This document shows, in pieces, positions 40,582-50,215 of a DNA stretch of 64,000 nucleotides. The notes under the pieces are model-generated. The model was given only the letters and a program-made list of their open reading frames with translations. It made no database searches and was not told where the DNA came from. The stretch lies in the NCBI GenBank assembly GCA_963756575.1, contig CAVWOM010000009.1, forward strand, positions 211,618 through 275,617. The letters are read 5' to 3'. The DNA is from Palsa-504 sp963756575. Lineage in GTDB: Bacteria > Actinomycetota > Actinomycetes > Streptosporangiales > Streptosporangiaceae. The position numbers were made by a program, and so were the translations under genes. Every line of letters starts with the position of its first letter. Within the stretch, counting starts at the first letter, position 1.

Positions 40582-42081
40582 TTAGCGACTTGCCCGATCG
40601 CGGATTTCATTAAGCGTCGTGTTGAGGTCGCGCACCAGCTCGGGACGTTCGCTCGCCACGTTTTTCGTCTCACCGGGGTCTACCGCCAAATCGTACAACT
40701 CACCCGGCGACGACTGAGCCGCCGCTTGCCCCTTGGCCGAGGCGCCGCGCGGCGGACGCGGAGCGATGTATTTCCATTGACCCTTGCGCAGGGCCAGGCC
40801 GGCCGCGTGCTCCACCAGCAGCTCGCGACCTTTGGGCGATTCGCCTAGCAGTGCTGCGAGCACGTTTTCGCTGTCGGGGCCGGCGCCGCCGGGCACGGCT
40901 TGGCCGACCAGCGCGGCCAGCGACGCCAACAGGTCAATCTGACAAACCAACGCTTCGGATGTGCCCGGCTTGATCCGGCCGGCCAGCGCACCAGAAAGGG
41001 CACGCGCGTGCCTCCTTCGTAGGTGCTGTACTTGCCGCCGCGCCAAGGGCCGGCGGGGATGTGCCCGTTGGCGTCGGCCACCGCGCCGTCGGCATAGCCA
41101 TCGTCGAGCACCGGGCCGTTGTCGCTGGTGAAAATGATGAGCGTCTTATCGGTCAGCCGCAGCCGATCGAGCGTTTCCATGACTTGCCCCACGCACCAGT
41201 CGAGTTGCTGAATGGCATCTCCGCGCACGCCGCAGCCGCTTTTGCCTTTGAAGCGAGCATGAGGCACACGCGGCACATGGGCATCGTGCGTCGGAAAATA
41301 AAGGAAGAAGGGTTCTTGCTGGTGGCGTTCGATGAACGCGGTGGCCTTTGATACGAGCGTGTCGGCCATATCTTCATCAACCCAACGAGCGGACTTGCCG
41401 CCCTGCATCCAGCCGATGCGGCTGATGCCGTTGACGATGGTGAAATCGTGGCCGTGGCTGAGCGGCATCTTCAAAAGCTCGGGGTTTTCGCGGCCGGTCG
41501 GCTCGTCGCCCACTTTGTGTTGGTAGTTCACTTCAATCGGATCTCGCGGATCGAGCCCGGCCACCCGCTGGTTTTCAACATAGACGCAGGGCACGCGGTC
41601 GCCCGTGCCGGCAATGATAAAGCTCTCGTCGAATCCGATTTCGCGTGGGCCGGGCGTGATTTCGCCGTTCCAGTCGATCTTGCCCTGGCCCAGGCCCAAG
41701 TGCCACTTGCCGACAACGCCCGTGGCATAGCCGGCCCGCTTCAGCATCGGCGGGCAGGGTAAAACGGCCCGGCTCGATAATCAGATTGGCATCGCCCGGC
41801 AACACGCCGGTCCCTTTCTTTCTCCAGGCGTATTCGCCGGTCAGCAAGGCGTAGCGCGTGGGCGTGCAGGTGGCCGAGGGGGCATGGCCGTCGGTGAACC
41901 GTAGTCCGCCCGCGGCCAGGCGATCGAGATTGGGCGTTTTGATTTGTTTGGCGCCGTAGCAGCTCAGGTCGCCGTAGCCTACGTCATCCGCCAGGATCAA
42001 AACGACGTTCGGCCGTTCGGCCTGGTCCGCGTCGGCAGAGCTCGCGACAAGTAGCACAAGGATGGCAGCGAGGTATTTCAT
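40582..42081 (-). CDS. secreted sulfatase, frameshifted
   Basis: About 500 residues. Signal peptide MKYLAAILVLLVASSADA, then RPNVVLILADDVGYGDLSC with the metal Asp pair, and the formylglycine site ATCTPTRYALLTG (Cys72, C-x-P-x-R). Further family motifs: VVGKWHLGLG, FFLYFPTHDAHVPRVPH and IIFTSDNGPVLDDG. The C-terminal subdomain ends in ELYDLAVDPGETKNVA. Frame breaks near 41,758 and 40,985 look like errors. The substrate cannot be told from sequence; such enzymes usually act on sulfated polysaccharides. A Gfo/Idh/MocA remnant lies directly upstream on the same strand. Confidence 0.87.
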
Positions 42082-42111
42082 CGGCTTCTCTCAATGCGTT
42101 GCAGCTTGACT

Positions 42112-42262
42112 TCACGCGACATCCTGGGGAGTGGCCCAGTGGTCGCGGTAGACGCGATGCAATAGGTTGTTGGCGTTGGTGTCGTCGACGATTTGTTCTT
42201 TGATGGGATCAAAATGTAAGGCGCGGCCTTCACGGGCGCAAATACCCAAATACCGTTGCCAT
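42112..42262 (-). pseudogene. C-terminal remnant of a Gfo/Idh/MocA-type oxidoreductase
   Basis: The minus strand reads LGICAREGRALHFDPIKEQI, then DDTNANNLLHRVYRDHW, and a stop at 42,112. This is the usual C-terminal signature of planctomycete Gfo/Idh/MocA sugar oxidoreductases. The nucleotide-binding N-terminal domain is absent, and the porin gene begins just beyond on the other strand, so more than 80 percent of the gene is gone. It precedes the sulfatase gene as such oxidoreductases commonly do. Confidence 0.55.
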
Positions 42263-42320
42263 GAGCATACTTTACGCGACGATAATCTGGCAGGGGGCGC
42301 CGTAGCTGTGAGCCTGGACA

Positions 42321-43949
42321 GTGTGCGATCGTGCTTATAACCATTTGTTGGTACGCCGCCTTGTGCGACCGTTGCTCCTGGCGCCGCTAGGGGTTGCGAT
42401 CGCACTCGCCGCGGCCGTGCCGACGTCGGCACAGCTTCCGTCGTTACCACTTGCCCGGCTGCCGCCTACAGAAGATTCGAAAAACCCTGTGCGGTTTGCC
42501 GCGGCCGCGAGGGACAATGGGTTTACTGGTCCGTTAAGTGAAACGTTGACGGCCCGGGAGGGCCATCCTCCATTTACAGCCGGCAGCCCGGCAGAGCACT
42601 TCGCCAAAACGGCCGATGCCGAGCTTGTGGCAATGCGCCCTGATGCCCGACTGGCGTACTATCAAGGCAGCCTGGCACAGAACGGTGGGGAAGTCTCGCT
42701 TGATTCGCTCAACCGGCGTGTAGGCGAGTTGGAGCGCGGGCAGAGCGCCGGCGGCTACGATGTGCCACTACGATCCGGCCGATGGCAGCACTACGTCTTC
42801 GGACGATTGCAGGGCGACACGGTGACCATCGGCCAGAGTCCGTCGAACATCGCCCAGGTAGGGCACGCACCGAACGGCACGGAGCTGGAGCGGGCGCGCC
42901 TCGGTGTGCAAGGCACCGGGTATGACGTGTACTTCTATCGTTTCGAGGCCGATTTCGCCCAGCCCGATCCGGTAACAGGCCGGGCGCCGCGCATTACGGA
43001 TGCCTATGCCGAGGTCCGCGAACTGCCCTTCGGCACTCTGCGGATGGGTCAGTTCCGCGTGCCACTGAGCATCGAACGTGTCACCAGTGCCAACGACCTG
43101 ACGTTCATCGAGCGCGGATTGCCCCAGGCATTCAATCCCGCGCGCGAGCTGGGCATCATGGCCATGAACTCGACCCAGGACTATTTCTTATCCTGGTATA
43201 GCGACGTTTCCACCCAGCAGGCCAACGCCGCGGGTGAGCAGTTCGGCAAGTCGGGCCGCGTCGATCTGACCGAGCGGATCGTATTGCTGCCGTGGTACGA
43301 CGAGCCGTCCGAGGGACGCTATCTGTTCCAACTCGGCGCGGGATATCTTTATTCGAACATGCGCAACAGCAATGTTCGATATGGCTCGGCGCCGGAGGCG
43401 GTGCTGCAATATGAGAATGTGGTCAACGTCATCCCCAACTTCGTCGACACGGACAACCTCGTCGCCCGAAACACCAATACCGTGCAGGCCGAGGCCTCGA
43501 CCGTGCTGGGGCCGTTCTCGTTTCAGGCGGAATACTACGGCGTGTTCGTCGATCCGACGATCAGTCCGCTCGCCGGTAGAGACCTCTTCTTCTCCGGATG
43601 GTATGTGTTCGGCAGCTATTTTCTTACTGGGGAGCACCGCGTTTACAACCGCACTCAGGCAATTTATACGTCGGTTACACCGTTCAGGAACTTCTTTCGC
43701 GTGCGCGGTGCCGACCGCGGCATCCTCACCGGCCCCGGTGCATGGGAGGTCGCGGTTCGCTTTTCACAACTCAATTTGAGCGATCGCTATATTCAAGGCG
43801 GGCGTTTGAACGACGTCACCTTGGGACTGAACTGGTACCTGACGCGGCAGATGAAAATCATGGCCAACTACATCTATGCCATGAATGACGTCCACAACCT
43901 GACGACCTACGCCAACATCTTCGAGACACGGGCCCAAGTGGTGTGGTAG
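42321..43949 (+). CDS. OprO/OprP-type outer-membrane porin
   Basis: 542 residues, intact. A hydrophobic N-terminal signal (LLLAPLGVAIALAAAVPTSA) is followed by a linker and a beta-barrel with alternating aromatic strands (YDVYFYRFEADFAQ; GTLRMGQFRVPLSIERVTSA; FSFQAEYYGVFVD; GLNWYLTRQMKIMANYIYAM). The motif with a fixed Arg-Met-Gly-Gln-Phe and the terminal aromatic residue (VVW) fit phosphate-selective porins O and P. It should form a channel for anions in the outer membrane. The start is uncertain; GTG 42321 gives the full signal. It is one of the few long genes in the right part without a frame break. Confidence 0.82.
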   Translation: MCDRAYNHLLVRRLVRPLLLAPLGVAIALAAAVPTSAQLPSLPLARLPPTEDSKNPVRFAAAARDNGFTGPLSETLTAREGHPPFTAGSPAEHFAKTADAELVAMRPDARLAYYQGSLAQNGGEVSLDSLNRRVGELERGQSAGGYDVPLRSGRWQHYVFGRLQGDTVTIGQSPSNIAQVGHAPNGTELERARLGVQGTGYDVYFYRFEADFAQPDPVTGRAPRITDAYAEVRELPFGTLRMGQFRVPLSIERVTSANDLTFIERGLPQAFNPARELGIMAMNSTQDYFLSWYSDVSTQQANAAGEQFGKSGRVDLTERIVLLPWYDEPSEGRYLFQLGAGYLYSNMRNSNVRYGSAPEAVLQYENVVNVIPNFVDTDNLVARNTNTVQAEASTVLGPFSFQAEYYGVFVDPTISPLAGRDLFFSGWYVFGSYFLTGEHRVYNRTQAIYTSVTPFRNFFRVRGADRGILTGPGAWEVAVRFSQLNLSDRYIQGGRLNDVTLGLNWYLTRQMKIMANYIYAMNDVHNLTTYANIFETRAQVVW

Positions 43950-44000
43950 AGTGGGACGCTTACCTGAAGTCGGGCAAAGTCCGGAAAACGAAATAAAGCA

Positions 44001-44159
44001 ATGCGGCTTGTTCTGTTGATCCTGTTGGCATCGCTCGTGCCACTTCTCTGGGGCGGGGCGATGTATTGGCTCATCGCGCGATGTTGGCCGGCACGCGAAG
44101 GCAACGGCAGCGCCCCGCCGTCCGGTCAATCCAGCTCACTGTACGATTACCAGATCTGA
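44001..44159 (+). CDS. small single-pass membrane protein
   Basis: 52 residues: an N-terminal hydrophobic helix (LVLLILLASLVPLLWGGAMY) followed by a short polar tail ending in SSLYDYQI. It lies between the porin and TSUP genes on the same strand, five bases before the latter. No function is known; it may help the transporter or porin. Confidence 0.5.
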   Translation: MRLVLLILLASLVPLLWGGAMYWLIARCWPAREGNGSAPPSGQSSSLYDYQI

Positions 44160-44164
44160 AGTCG

Positions 44165-44971
44165 ATGACCCCAGAGCTTCAAGAATTTATCCGTCTGGCT
44201 CCGCTAGGACTGCTGGTGGGCGCGTACGGCACGCTCGTCGGCGCCGGCGGCGGATCGGTGTTGGTCCCCTCGCTGTTGTTGCTTCTGCCCGACGAGTCGC
44301 CCGCCACGATCACCGCGATCTCTCTGGCGGTCGTGTTCTTCAACGCCTACTCCGGCACGATCGCCTACGTGCGGATGGGCGCGTGAACTATCGGGCGGGC
44401 GTGCTCTTTACCCTGGCGAGCCTGCCCGGTGCGGTTTTGGGCACACTGCTTGTGCACGAAATGCCGCGACGTCTGTTTGACCCGATATTCGGCACACTGC
44501 TGTTGACCATGGGCGGCCTTCTGGTCGCCAGCCCTCTGGGTGTCGGCGGCGATCTCGAGCCAGGCGCCGCGCCGCCTGTCCGATCGTCGCTTGCTGTTCG
44601 GCTCGGTCGGCAGCGCCTACATCGGCGTCTTATCGAGCTTGCTGGGCATCGGAGGCGGCATCATTCACGTGCCGTTTTTGATCCGCCTGTTGCGGATGCC
44701 CCCGCACACAGCCACCGCCACGTCGCACTTCGTTTTGACGTTCGTGGCTTTGACGGCCACCGTCACGCACGTCGCGATGGGGGAGTTTCAACGCGGCCTC
44801 GCGCAGACGACGTACCTGGCCATCGGCGTGATGATGGGAGCGCCGCTCGGAGCGGCCCTGTCGACGCGCTTGCACGGGTCGATGATCGTGCGCTCTCTGG
44901 CGCTCGCGTTGTGCTTCGTAGGAGTGCGGCTGCTGGCGCCGATTGTGGGCGGTGCCCTAAGAGTGCTATAG
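44165..44971 (+). CDS. TSUP (TauE/SafE) family transporter, two frameshifts
   Basis: About 268 residues with eight predicted helices. Family signatures occur twice, as expected from its internal duplication: GTLVGAGGGSVLVPSLLLL in the first half and LGIGGGIIHVPFLIRLLRM in the second. Members export sulfite or organosulfonates; in a sulfatase-rich neighbourhood export of sulfur anions is plausible but inferred. Frame breaks at about 44,384 and 44,575 fit added bases. Confidence 0.8.
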
Positions 44972-45012
44972 CTGGCTGCCGGTATCCAGGCGCAATAAAT
45001 TCGCATAGGCTC

Positions 45013-45040
45013 TTGACACTGTTATATGACAGTGTAATAT
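45013..45040 (+). promoter_or_regulatory. sigma70-like promoter with dyad operator, probably leaderless
   Basis: TTGACA (45,013-45,018), a 16-bp spacer and TAATAT (45,035-45,040) stand just before ATG 45,047. The spacer contains the dyad ACTGTTATATGACAGT, a typical place for a MerR-type operator. Transcription would begin at or next to the A of the ATG, so the mRNA would be leaderless. Confidence 0.7.
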
Positions 45041-45046
45041 GTCGGT

Positions 45047-45747
45047 ATGGAGCCGCGCTGGAAAATCGCCGAATTGGCCGAGTTGGTGGAGAGGGTGCTT
45101 CACGTCGCCGGGCAGCGCGAGCAGCGCTCCGCGAGAGTGCGCGAAGTCCCCGACTCGCGCACGATCCGTTATTACACCACGCTGGGGCTCATCGATCGGC
45201 CGTTGGAGATGCAGGGCCGCACGGCATACTATGGCTGGCGGCATGTTTGGCAGTTGTTGGCCATCAAACAGCTCCAGGCTGCCGGCCTGACACTGGTCGA
45301 AATGCAGCAGCGGCTCGCCGGGGCCGACGATCGCACCCTGAAAAAGCTGGCACAGGTATCCGAGCTACTCGTTCGGGGCGAAGCTATCTCGCCAACGAGC
45401 GACGACACTTCGTCGCTCTCAGCCTGTCCCAGCCCGTCCTACATTCTGGGCCGATGCGCCGGCGGCTGGTCCGCATGGGCGGGCAAATCGAACCCTCGGA
45501 CACGCAAGCGCCGGGCGCTTCGCCCGCGCTGCACATCAAGTTGGGCGAGGGGATGACGCTGGTGCTCGAAGGCGTCGATCCAGGGGTTTGGAACCGTGAC
45601 AAACTGGCGGCGATCGAGCAGGCCGCTCGGGGGCTCGTAAAACCATTGCGCCAACTCATTGCACAACCATGCCCGGTTGTAACGGACATTGCACAACCGC
45701 CGTCGGTTGCACGCAAGACCACAAGCGCGGAAAGGAGCCGATCATGA
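45047..45747 (+). CDS. MerR-type regulator, one frameshift
   Basis: About 233 residues. The winged-helix region reads WKIAELAELVERVL, DSRTIRYYTTLGLIDRP and RTAYYGWRHVWQLLAIKQLQ, followed by QAAGLTLVEMQQRLAG. The C-terminal part (ALHIKLGEGMTLVLEGVD) may bind an effector or an interacting protein. The frame breaks near 45,390. Its stop overlaps the start of the VIT-VWA gene (ATGA), so both form one unit under the promoter at 45,013, which carries a dyad suited to autoregulation. Confidence 0.75.
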
Positions 45748-48117
45748 TCCGAGCCGTTCACCATTTGAAACTCGACGATAGCCTTGGCCCACGACGAAGA
45801 CGCCGGTTTTGGCGCCCTGCGCAGCGAGCGCGGCTGCCTGCCGCTGAAGGTCGCTTGAGGTTCGCACAAGAATCTGCGGCCTGCACGCGCAGCACGATCG
45901 TTCGCCAGACGTTTCACAATGCCTTCGCCGAAGCGATCGAAGCGACGTATATCTTTCCGTTGCCCGACCGCGCGGCGGTGACCTCGTTTACCCTGCGCGT
46001 GGCCGGTCGCGTCGTCGAAGGCGTGCTGCGCGAGCGGCAGCAGGCCCGCGCAGGAGTACGATCAGGCGATCGCCGCCGGGCACCGCGCCGCCATCGCCGA
46101 AGAGGAACGCAGCGGCACGTTCAGTCTGCGCGTCGGCAACGTGCCGCCGGGCGAAGACATTTCCGTCGAGCTGGCACTCGTCGGCCCGCTGACGGTGGTA
46201 CATGGAGAGGCCGAGTTTCGCTTTCCCCTTGGTCGTGGCGCCGCGTTACGTGCCGGGCGTGCCGCTCGACGGGCCGTCGGTCGGGTCTGGGCGTCGCACC
46301 CGACACCGATCAGGTGCCCGACGCCTCGCGCATCACGCCGCCGGTCTTGTTGCCCGGCTTTCCGAATCCCGTGCGGCTCGCCTTAGAGGTCGAGTTTGAA
46401 GCGGCAGCCTGCCGACGACGCATCGAAGCCTCACTCAATCGCTTTCGCTCCAGCTTGCACAGCGTGATTGTCGACGACGTCGGCGGGCTTGACGGTGCGA
46501 TTGCAGCCAGGCGAGCGCTTGAACCGCGATTTCATTTTGCGGTTCTCCTTGGCCGACCAGGCGGCGCGAGAGCATGCTTTCATTCACCCCGCCCGAAGAA
46601 TCGCGGCACGGGTACGTTTGCCCTGTCGATCGTGCCGCCGGCCGAGACAGCCGATCCCCGCGCGGCCGCGCGATATCGTGTTCATCCTCGACCGCTCAGG
46701 GAGCATGAACGGCTGGAAGATGGTCGCGGCGCGGCGCGCCGTGGGCCGTCTGCTCGATACGTTGCCGGAGCACGATCGCTTCAGCGTGCTCGCTTTTGAC
46801 CATGCGGTGGAATTCTTCGCCCGAAACGCCGCGGCGGCTGACCGCTGCGGACAACCGGCGCGGTGGCGGACGATCGAGTGGCTTGGCGAAGCTCGAGGCT
46901 CGCGGCGGCACCGAGATGGCCGGCGCCTCGAGCGGGGCCGCTGGGTGCTGGCCGGCGAACGACGCCACGCGCGAAGCCAATGATCGTATTGGTTACCGAC
47001 GGCCAGGTCGCCGGAGAAGACTCGCTGCTGAAGACGCTGGCCCGGCGCCGCTAACGGCCGACCGCCACGAATCTTTGCGGTGGGCATCGACCAGGCGGTC
47101 AACGCCGGCTTTTTGCGGACGGCTGGCCGACCTGGGCCGCGGCGCCTGTGAGTTGGTCGAGACAGAAGAACGGCTGGACGAAGTCATGGGACGCTTGCAT
47201 CGGCTGATCGGCTCGCCGGTGTTGAGCGACGTGCGACTCGAACCGATCGGCTGGCAATGGGACGAGGAAAGTCTGGCGCCGGCGAACCTCTGCGATGTAT
47301 TTGTTGACAGGCCGATAACCATTTTTGGCCGATACTGCCGGCGCGCACGAGCGACCTACGGTTGCGAGTGACCGGCACGGACGCCGCGGGCCTGCCTTGG
47401 CGGCAAGAAGTGAGCGGGCAAGCGACAACCGGCGAAACGCTGACGAACCTCTGGGGCCGGGCACGCGTCCGCGAGCTGGAGGACCGCTACGCGAGCCAAT
47501 TGGGCGTCAAAGACGAAAGGCTTTCGCACGAGATTGTTGCCGTATCCCTGGAGAGCCACGTCTTATCGCGGTTCACGGCCTATGTGGCGGTCGACCGGTC
47601 GGAGGTCGTCAAATCCGACGGCAAGCCGAGAGAAATCGTTCAGCCTGTCGAACTGCCGGAAGGCTGGTTGCCACCTCAAATGGCAAGTGGCCGATTGTAT
47701 GCGCTTGCCTGTTCGCCCGAACCTTCGCCTCTTATGAAGGAGCTCTTCCAGGTCGGGGCACCAGCATTATGCGTCCCGCAAGCGCCGTTGACTATCACAG
47801 AAGTTTTAGATCGCCTCGCGGCGGCATTGAAGACATTCAAGTCACGCAGCCTGTTCTCCAAACGCCGCCGGCGGCTGCTCTCGTTAATCGATGTTTTGCA
47901 GATGCTGGAAACAATGATGCAGAAGGAGCGCCACCCGCGGTGGACGGAAGCGAGCGAGTTGCTCGATAGTGCACGATCGATGCTCGCCGAGCTCGACCGC
48001 TTCGGCCGCCACGCATGGGTGGCCGGTACCATCGAGGACTTCCTCACAAAAGTTCAAACATTCCTCGACGAGCTTCGCCAATCGGCTGAACCCGCGAGAA
48101 GCGAGTTTTGGAAATAA
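45744..48117 (+). CDS. VIT-domain and VWA-domain protein, frameshifted
   Basis: About 790 residues after repair. The N-terminal VIT domain (QTFHNAFAEAIEATYIFPLP; FTLRVAGRVVEG; REEYDQAIAAGHRAA in the corrected frame) is followed by a VWA domain with the metal-binding MIDAS motif DRSGSM and IVLVTDGQVAGED. The C-terminal part has ELEDRYASQLGVKDERLSHE and a helical tail. The arrangement recalls inter-alpha-trypsin inhibitor heavy chains and poly-ADP-ribosyl vault proteins; the bacterial role is unknown. Breaks occur roughly at 45,790, 46,048, 46,230, 46,285, 46,400, 46,580, 46,900, 47,050 and 47,320. Start ATG 45744 is preceded by AAAGGAG. No signal peptide is seen. Confidence 0.83.
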
Positions 48118-48243
48118 GGATGCGATTTTCAAGCCCCTGCGGTCGGCGTCTAACGTGCCGCGAGTTTGCGTGGTCGCAACGTCCCTGGCCGACTCTATGC
48201 GCACCCCAGCCGGCCGTTTAGAATTTATTGAGGAGGTAAGGTT

Positions 48244-48558
48244 GTGAACTCCGTCAAAGCAACTTGGATGAACGGCCAGATTGTGCCGGCCGAGCCTGTC
48301 GATTGGCCTGAAGGGAGCCAACTGGTGGTAGAACCGATCGCAACGAACGGAGCGGAGATCGGTCTCAGCGAGGACCAGTGGCGTGAGGATCCAGAGTCAA
48401 TTGCGGCGTGGGTAGCGGCCGTTGAGCAAATCGAGCCGCTGATTTGGGAGAATGGTGAACGCGAAGAGTTCGAACGCTACGACGCGGACCAGAGCCGATT
48501 CAACATCGAAGCTGTCCGCAAGAAAATGCACGATCCGCCAAGTGGTGACGGCTCATGA
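48244..48558 (+). CDS. VapB-like antitoxin candidate
   Basis: 104 residues from GTG 48244, preceded by GAGGAGGTAAGG. The N-terminus (VKATWMNGQIVPAEPVDWPE) is the short beta segment typical of one antitoxin group found in planctomycetes and cyanobacteria; the C-terminal half is acidic (DQWREDPESIAAWVAAVEQI) and could wrap the toxin. Its stop overlaps the toxin start by 4 bp. Function is inferred from the partner. Confidence 0.68.
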   Translation: MNSVKATWMNGQIVPAEPVDWPEGSQLVVEPIATNGAEIGLSEDQWREDPESIAAWVAAVEQIEPLIWENGEREEFERYDADQSRFNIEAVRKKMHDPPSGDGS

Positions 48559-48965
48559 AGCGTCGCTATCTACTCGATACCGGCATCGCTCAGGACTACC
48601 AGGCGGGTAGGCATGGGGTTCGCGAAACGGCGATTGTAAACCGCGCCAAGGGGCATCGCATCGGGATCTGCGTGCCAGTCTTGGGCGAATTGTGGAGCGG
48701 CGTTGAGTGCAGCGCCAGCCGCGAGCGAAATCTAGTCCGCTTGCGACACGCGATCTCAACTTTGATCATTTGGCCGTTTACAACGGACGCCGCCCAGGAA
48801 TACGGGCGAATTTTCGCCGAGTTGAAGCAGACGGGCCGACCCATGCAGCAAATCGACATGCAGATCGGCGCCATCGCCCGAACACTGCCGAACTGCGTCG
48901 TCGTATCGAAAGATTCTGACCTAAAGGCGATTCGCGGAATCACTGTGGAGAATTGGGCGTCGTAA
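48555..48965 (+). CDS. PIN-domain toxin (VapC-like)
   Basis: 136 residues. PIN-domain acidic residues are in place: Asp8 in YLLDTGIA, Glu45 in VLGELWSG, Asp101 in QQIDMQIGAIA and Asp120/122 in VVSKDSDL. The enzyme would cut RNA, often tRNA, when freed of its antitoxin. It overlaps the antitoxin gene by 4 bp and has no frame break, so the pair looks functional. Confidence 0.83.
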   Translation: MKRRYLLDTGIAQDYQAGRHGVRETAIVNRAKGHRIGICVPVLGELWSGVECSASRERNLVRLRHAISTLIIWPFTTDAAQEYGRIFAELKQTGRPMQQIDMQIGAIARTLPNCVVVSKDSDLKAIRGITVENWAS

Positions 48966-49118
48966 CAGTGCCGGCACCGATGAAATGGGGAAGCGGCCGA
49001 GCCTCGGAACACAGCCGCGGTAACGGCAAGTGCAAGCACATTCATCCATGAATCGCAGACCGAATTGCTTGAAATTCATGGCCGCCCTTCGATAGAAACA
49101 ATGAGCTCATGCTGCCGC

Positions 49119-49948
49119 CTACTCCGCCATTAAAGGATTGGCATTGCCGCTGCGGCCCGCACTGCGCTGGCCGAGCTGAGCGAGCAGCGGCAGGGCTTCG
49201 GTCAAGTGGTCGCTCATCTCGCGGATGAAGCGCTCGCCGCGGCTGCTGAAGTAGGCGGCGAAGAGCATGGCGGGGATGGCGATCAAGAGCCCGGCAACCG
49301 TGGTTTCGAGCGCCAGGTAGATGCCCTCGGCCAGGTACTCGGCTTTGCCCAGGCCGGCCTGGCTGGCGACGCGAAACGCTTGCAGCATGCCGATCACCGT
49401 GCCCAGCAGTCCGACCATCGGCGCGACGCTGGCAGCCACGGATAGCGGCCGCACGCGTGCACGCAGTTCGGCCATCTGCCGACCGATGGCGTCTTCCAGC
49501 GTTTTTTCGATTTCCGGCAGCGGACGCCCGGCGCGCAGCAGCCCCGCGCGCAACACACTGGCCAGCGGCGAGGGTGCTGGTCGCAGAGCGCCTGATATTT
49601 TTCCAGACGCTGTTCGCCCGCATGCACCAGTTCCTTGAGCCCTTGCACCTGGGTGGGCGGCAGAACCTTGCCCCGCGTGAGGTTGGCCAGCCGCTCGAAG
49701 GTCACCGCGGCGGCGACGAGGGAGATCATCCCCAGGAAAGCCATGAAGCCCACGTTGACCGGCCCGCCCGCCACGATCATTTCCCACAGATTGCCCGGCG
49801 GCTTTTTGGGACCGCTGGGAGCCTGGCCGGATAGCGGGACCGCAGCAACCGATCGCGTTTCTGGTTCGGCGTCTTCAGCTAATAATGGGGAGGGAAAGAA
49901 ACCACAAAGACACAAAGACACCAAGACAAGAATAAATGGTAGTCTCAC
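49119..49948 (-). CDS. MotA/TolQ/ExbB proton-channel family protein, one frameshift
   Basis: About 277 residues. A signal-like N-terminus (ILVLVSLCLCGFFPSPLLA) is followed by one helix (GGPVNVGFMAFLGMISLVAA), a cytoplasmic stretch, and two helices with VAPMVGLLGTVIGMLQAF and LETTVAGLLIAIPAMLFAAY. Such proteins use proton flow with an ExbD/TolR partner to energise outer-membrane processes. No ExbD gene follows. The frame breaks near 49,575. The GTG at 49948 is supported by GGGAG twelve bases upstream. The DNA coding the signal part is a copy of a local intergenic repeat. Confidence 0.83.
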
Positions 49949-50190
49949 AGGACCGAATCTCCCAGTACGAACGTTCTTTTTCTTCGCAAAGCTCCGAGGG
50001 CGCGGCTCGCGCCAAGTCGCGTAGCGGATCAAGTCAAAATGCAAAACGCAAAATGCAAAACGCAAAATGCAAAATGGACCGGTACATCTCCGGTTTGACT
50101 TTTGACTTTTGTATTTTGCATTTTGACTTTTGCTGTTGTCGCTTTGTGACTTTGTGTCTTTGTGGTTTTTCTACCATCGTGCTACGCGCA
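49903..50190. repeat. A/T-rich repeat island with inverted halves
   Basis: ACCACAAAGACACAAAGACA (from about 49,900) faces TTTGTGTCTTTGTGGTTT (about 50,150-50,170). Between them CAAAATGCAAAACGCAAAAT repeats several times near 50,035-50,080 and reappears inverted as TTTTGCATTTTGACTTTTG near 50,112. It separates the TolQ and TPR genes and partly encodes the TolQ N-terminus. Confidence 0.6.
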
Positions 50191-50215
50191 CAAGCGAGGA
50201 CGCTTATGCTACGAG

